DNA of 16,001 bases from JANYHY01 sp043784605 (GTDB lineage Bacteria; Myxococcota_A; Polyangia; Polyangiales; Polyangiaceae), in the NCBI GenBank assembly GCA_043784605.1, contig JAYVYD010000239.1:1-16001 (forward strand). Reading direction: 5' to 3'. Under the pieces are notes generated by a model. That model did no database searches and was not told the origin of the DNA. It saw nothing but the letters and a program-made list of their open reading frames with translations. Within the stretch, counting starts at the first letter, position 1, and every line of letters starts with the position of its first letter. Positions 14,589-16,001 of the stretch are shown in pieces. A program made the translations under genes and the position numbers.

Positions 14589-16001
14589 GTGGAGATCATA
14601 GGTCGAAAGATCGGCGGCAAGTTCGCGGTCGAGGCGCCTATCGGCAACGGGGCGATGGGGGCGGTGTATCGGGCACGTCAGATCGATCTCGACAAGGACG
14701 TCGCAATCAAGGTGCTTCACGACAGGCACGCGGCGGAGCAATCGTTCGTCGCGCGCTTCAAGCGCGAGGCGAAGGCGGCGTCTCTCATCGACCACCCGAA
14801 CTCGATGCGCGTGCTCGACTTCGGACAAGAGCCGGACGGCCTTTTGTACATCGCGATGGAGCTGCTCGAAGGGCCGAGCTTGCACAAGATCATCCAGACC
14901 GAGAGCCCTCTCGAGACGCCGCGGATCATCAACCTCGTTCGGCAGATGTTGGCGGCGCTCGCGGCTGCGCACGATCTCGATATCCTGCACCGTGATCTGA
15001 AGCCCGAGAACATCATCGTCGTGACGAAAAAGGACGACGAGGGACATGGCAGTGAGCTCGCGAAGGTCTGCGACTTCGGCATCGCGAAGGTCGGCTCGAG
15101 CAGCGCGGACTCGTCGATTCAAAACGCCAAGCTCACGAACGCGGGGTCGATCGTCGGAACGCCGGACTACATGTCTCCCGAGCAGGCGCGCGGCAACGGT
15201 GAGATCGATCAGCGAAGCGATCTCTACTCGGTAGGGGTCATCCTCTACGAAATGATGACGGGGCACACGCCGTTCAAGGCTCAAACGGCGCTAGGGGTGG
15301 TGTTGGCGCACCTGCACGAGATACCTCGACCGCCATCCGAACTCGCACCTGCGTGCGATTCGAAGCTCGAAGCGATCTGTATGAAGGCGCTCTCCAAGGA
15401 CCCTCACGACAGGTACGCGTCCGCCCGAGAGATGAGGACGGCGCTGGCGGACGGGAGCGCGACGAGCGTCATGGCGGCACCTGGCGATCACCCTTCCTCC
15501 ATTCGTGAGCTGCCGGTCTCGAAGCACTCCTCGTCCAAGCGCGGGCTCATCCTCGCGGAAGAACCAGAGCTCGCGACGAGCGCGACGCTCATCCAAGACA
15601 GTCCGCCAAAGTCTTCGGCGATTCGGCCGCCGATGACGAGCGCGATGGCGGTGTTGATGGAGACGCCGGACGCGCCGCCAGTGTCCGGGCCGTCGCCCAC
15701 CCTCGTGCTCCTCGCGATCGTCGCGTTGGCTGTAGCGGGCGGCACTCTCTACTGGTTCAAATTCAAGCCGCAGCCGGGCATCGCGGACGCGCAAGTCGCG
15801 TCTGTCGCCGCGAGCGTCACCCCACGCGCGAGCGCAACGGCCTCATCGGTGCCGATGGTGGTGACGTCGTCGATCACGTCGATCGCACCGCGCCTGCCGA
15901 GCGCTCCATCGTCGTCGGCGTCGGCTCATGCGGCGGCATCGAGCGTGGCGACCGTGGTCGCGCCACAGAATCCCACGCCACCGACGACTCACGCGACGGC
16001 T
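14589..16001 (+). CDS. Membrane-anchored Ser/Thr protein kinase (3' end outside window)
   Basis: This is a Hanks-type serine/threonine kinase; 471 residues are visible and the frame is still open at the window end. Kinase landmarks are a glycine loop GNGAMGAV (19-26), ATP lysine K41 in VAIKV, E60, the catalytic loop HRDLKPEN (134-141), DFG at 162-164, activation segment GTPDYMSPEQARG (190-202) and DQRSDLYSVG (207-216). All catalytic residues are present, so it should be active. After the kinase domain (ending about residue 285) come a Ser/Pro-rich cytoplasmic linker, a membrane segment at about 371-388 (TLVLLAIVALAVAGG onward) and an extracytoplasmic Ala/Ser/Pro/Val-rich tail. No PASTA or other sensor domain is seen in the visible part. 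I prefer GTG 14589, preceded by TAAGGGTG at eight bases. An in-frame GTG at 14553 would add 12 residues but lies at the predicted transcription start and has weak third-position GC bias. Confidence 0.94.
   Translation, partial: MEIIGRKIGGKFAVEAPIGNGAMGAVYRARQIDLDKDVAIKVLHDRHAAEQSFVARFKREAKAASLIDHPNSMRVLDFGQEPDGLLYIAMELLEGPSLHKIIQTESPLETPRIINLVRQMLAALAAAHDLDILHRDLKPENIIVVTKKDDEGHGSELAKVCDFGIAKVGSSSADSSIQNAKLTNAGSIVGTPDYMSPEQARGNGEIDQRSDLYSVGVILYEMMTGHTPFKAQTALGVVLAHLHEIPRPPSELAPACDSKLEAICMKALSKDPHDRYASAREMRTALADGSATSVMAAPGDHPSSIRELPVSKHSSSKRGLILAEEPELATSATLIQDSPPKSSAIRPPMTSAMAVLMETPDAPPVSGPSPTLVLLAIVALAVAGGTLYWFKFKPQPGIADAQVASVAASVTPRASATASSVPMVVTSSITSIAPRLPSAPSSSASAHAAASSVATVVAPQNPTPPTTHATA

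Noticed and set aside
1..16001. Mobile element, CRISPR, toxin-antitoxin or phage-defence island
   Set aside because: No transposase, integrase, array-like repeats, phage gene or paired small toxin-antitoxin ORFs were seen; the content is mostly housekeeping and envelope genes.

Overview
The window looks like a chromosomal segment of a high-GC bacterium, most probably Myxococcota (myxobacterial, perhaps the Polyangiales side). I base this on the strong G/C bias at third codon positions, the GTG and TTG starts, a membrane-anchored Ser/Thr kinase with a long Pro/Ser/Ala tail, several lipoproteins, and an isolated type III export-type membrane protein. This placement is inference. I see no insertion sequence, integrase, CRISPR array, rRNA, tRNA or prophage gene, so the segment reads as ordinary chromosome rather than an island.

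Layout. 1-726 (+): 3' end of a penicillin-binding protein 1C gene. 746-1962 (-): two unrecognised single-pass membrane proteins, probably co-transcribed, ending head-on against pbpC with a stem-loop at the junction. 1963-2155: divergent control region with an inverted repeat and a doubtful small ORF. 2156-6898 (+): aconitase A followed by two tandem paralogous lipoproteins with seven propeller-like repeats; the first overlaps acnA by four bases, and a hairpin sits at the second stop codon. 7032-8474 (+): a pirin-family metalloprotein and, 12 bases later, a FliR/SctT-like membrane protein; a 17-base perfect palindrome precedes the pair. 8517-12645 (-): mutS2, a short-chain dehydrogenase and a lipoprotein metallo-beta-lactamase-fold hydrolase, tightly packed as an operon. 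12915-13724 (-): a PhnD-like substrate-binding domain without a signal peptide. 13765-14502 (+): a TrmN6-type tRNA adenine methyltransferase, divergent from it. 14589 to the end (+): a Ser/Thr protein kinase running off the window.

How the genes work together. Most entries are housekeeping or envelope functions: peptidoglycan synthesis, the TCA cycle, recombination/ribosome-rescue type MutS2, tRNA modification and signalling. The clearest physical couplings are acnA with the twin lipoproteins, mutS2 with the dehydrogenase and hydrolase, and pirin with the SctT-like protein. I did not find a clear multi-gene novel system. The best leads are the acnA-coupled lipoprotein pair with a conserved cysteine pair, the solitary SctT-like protein, and the palindrome upstream of pirin.
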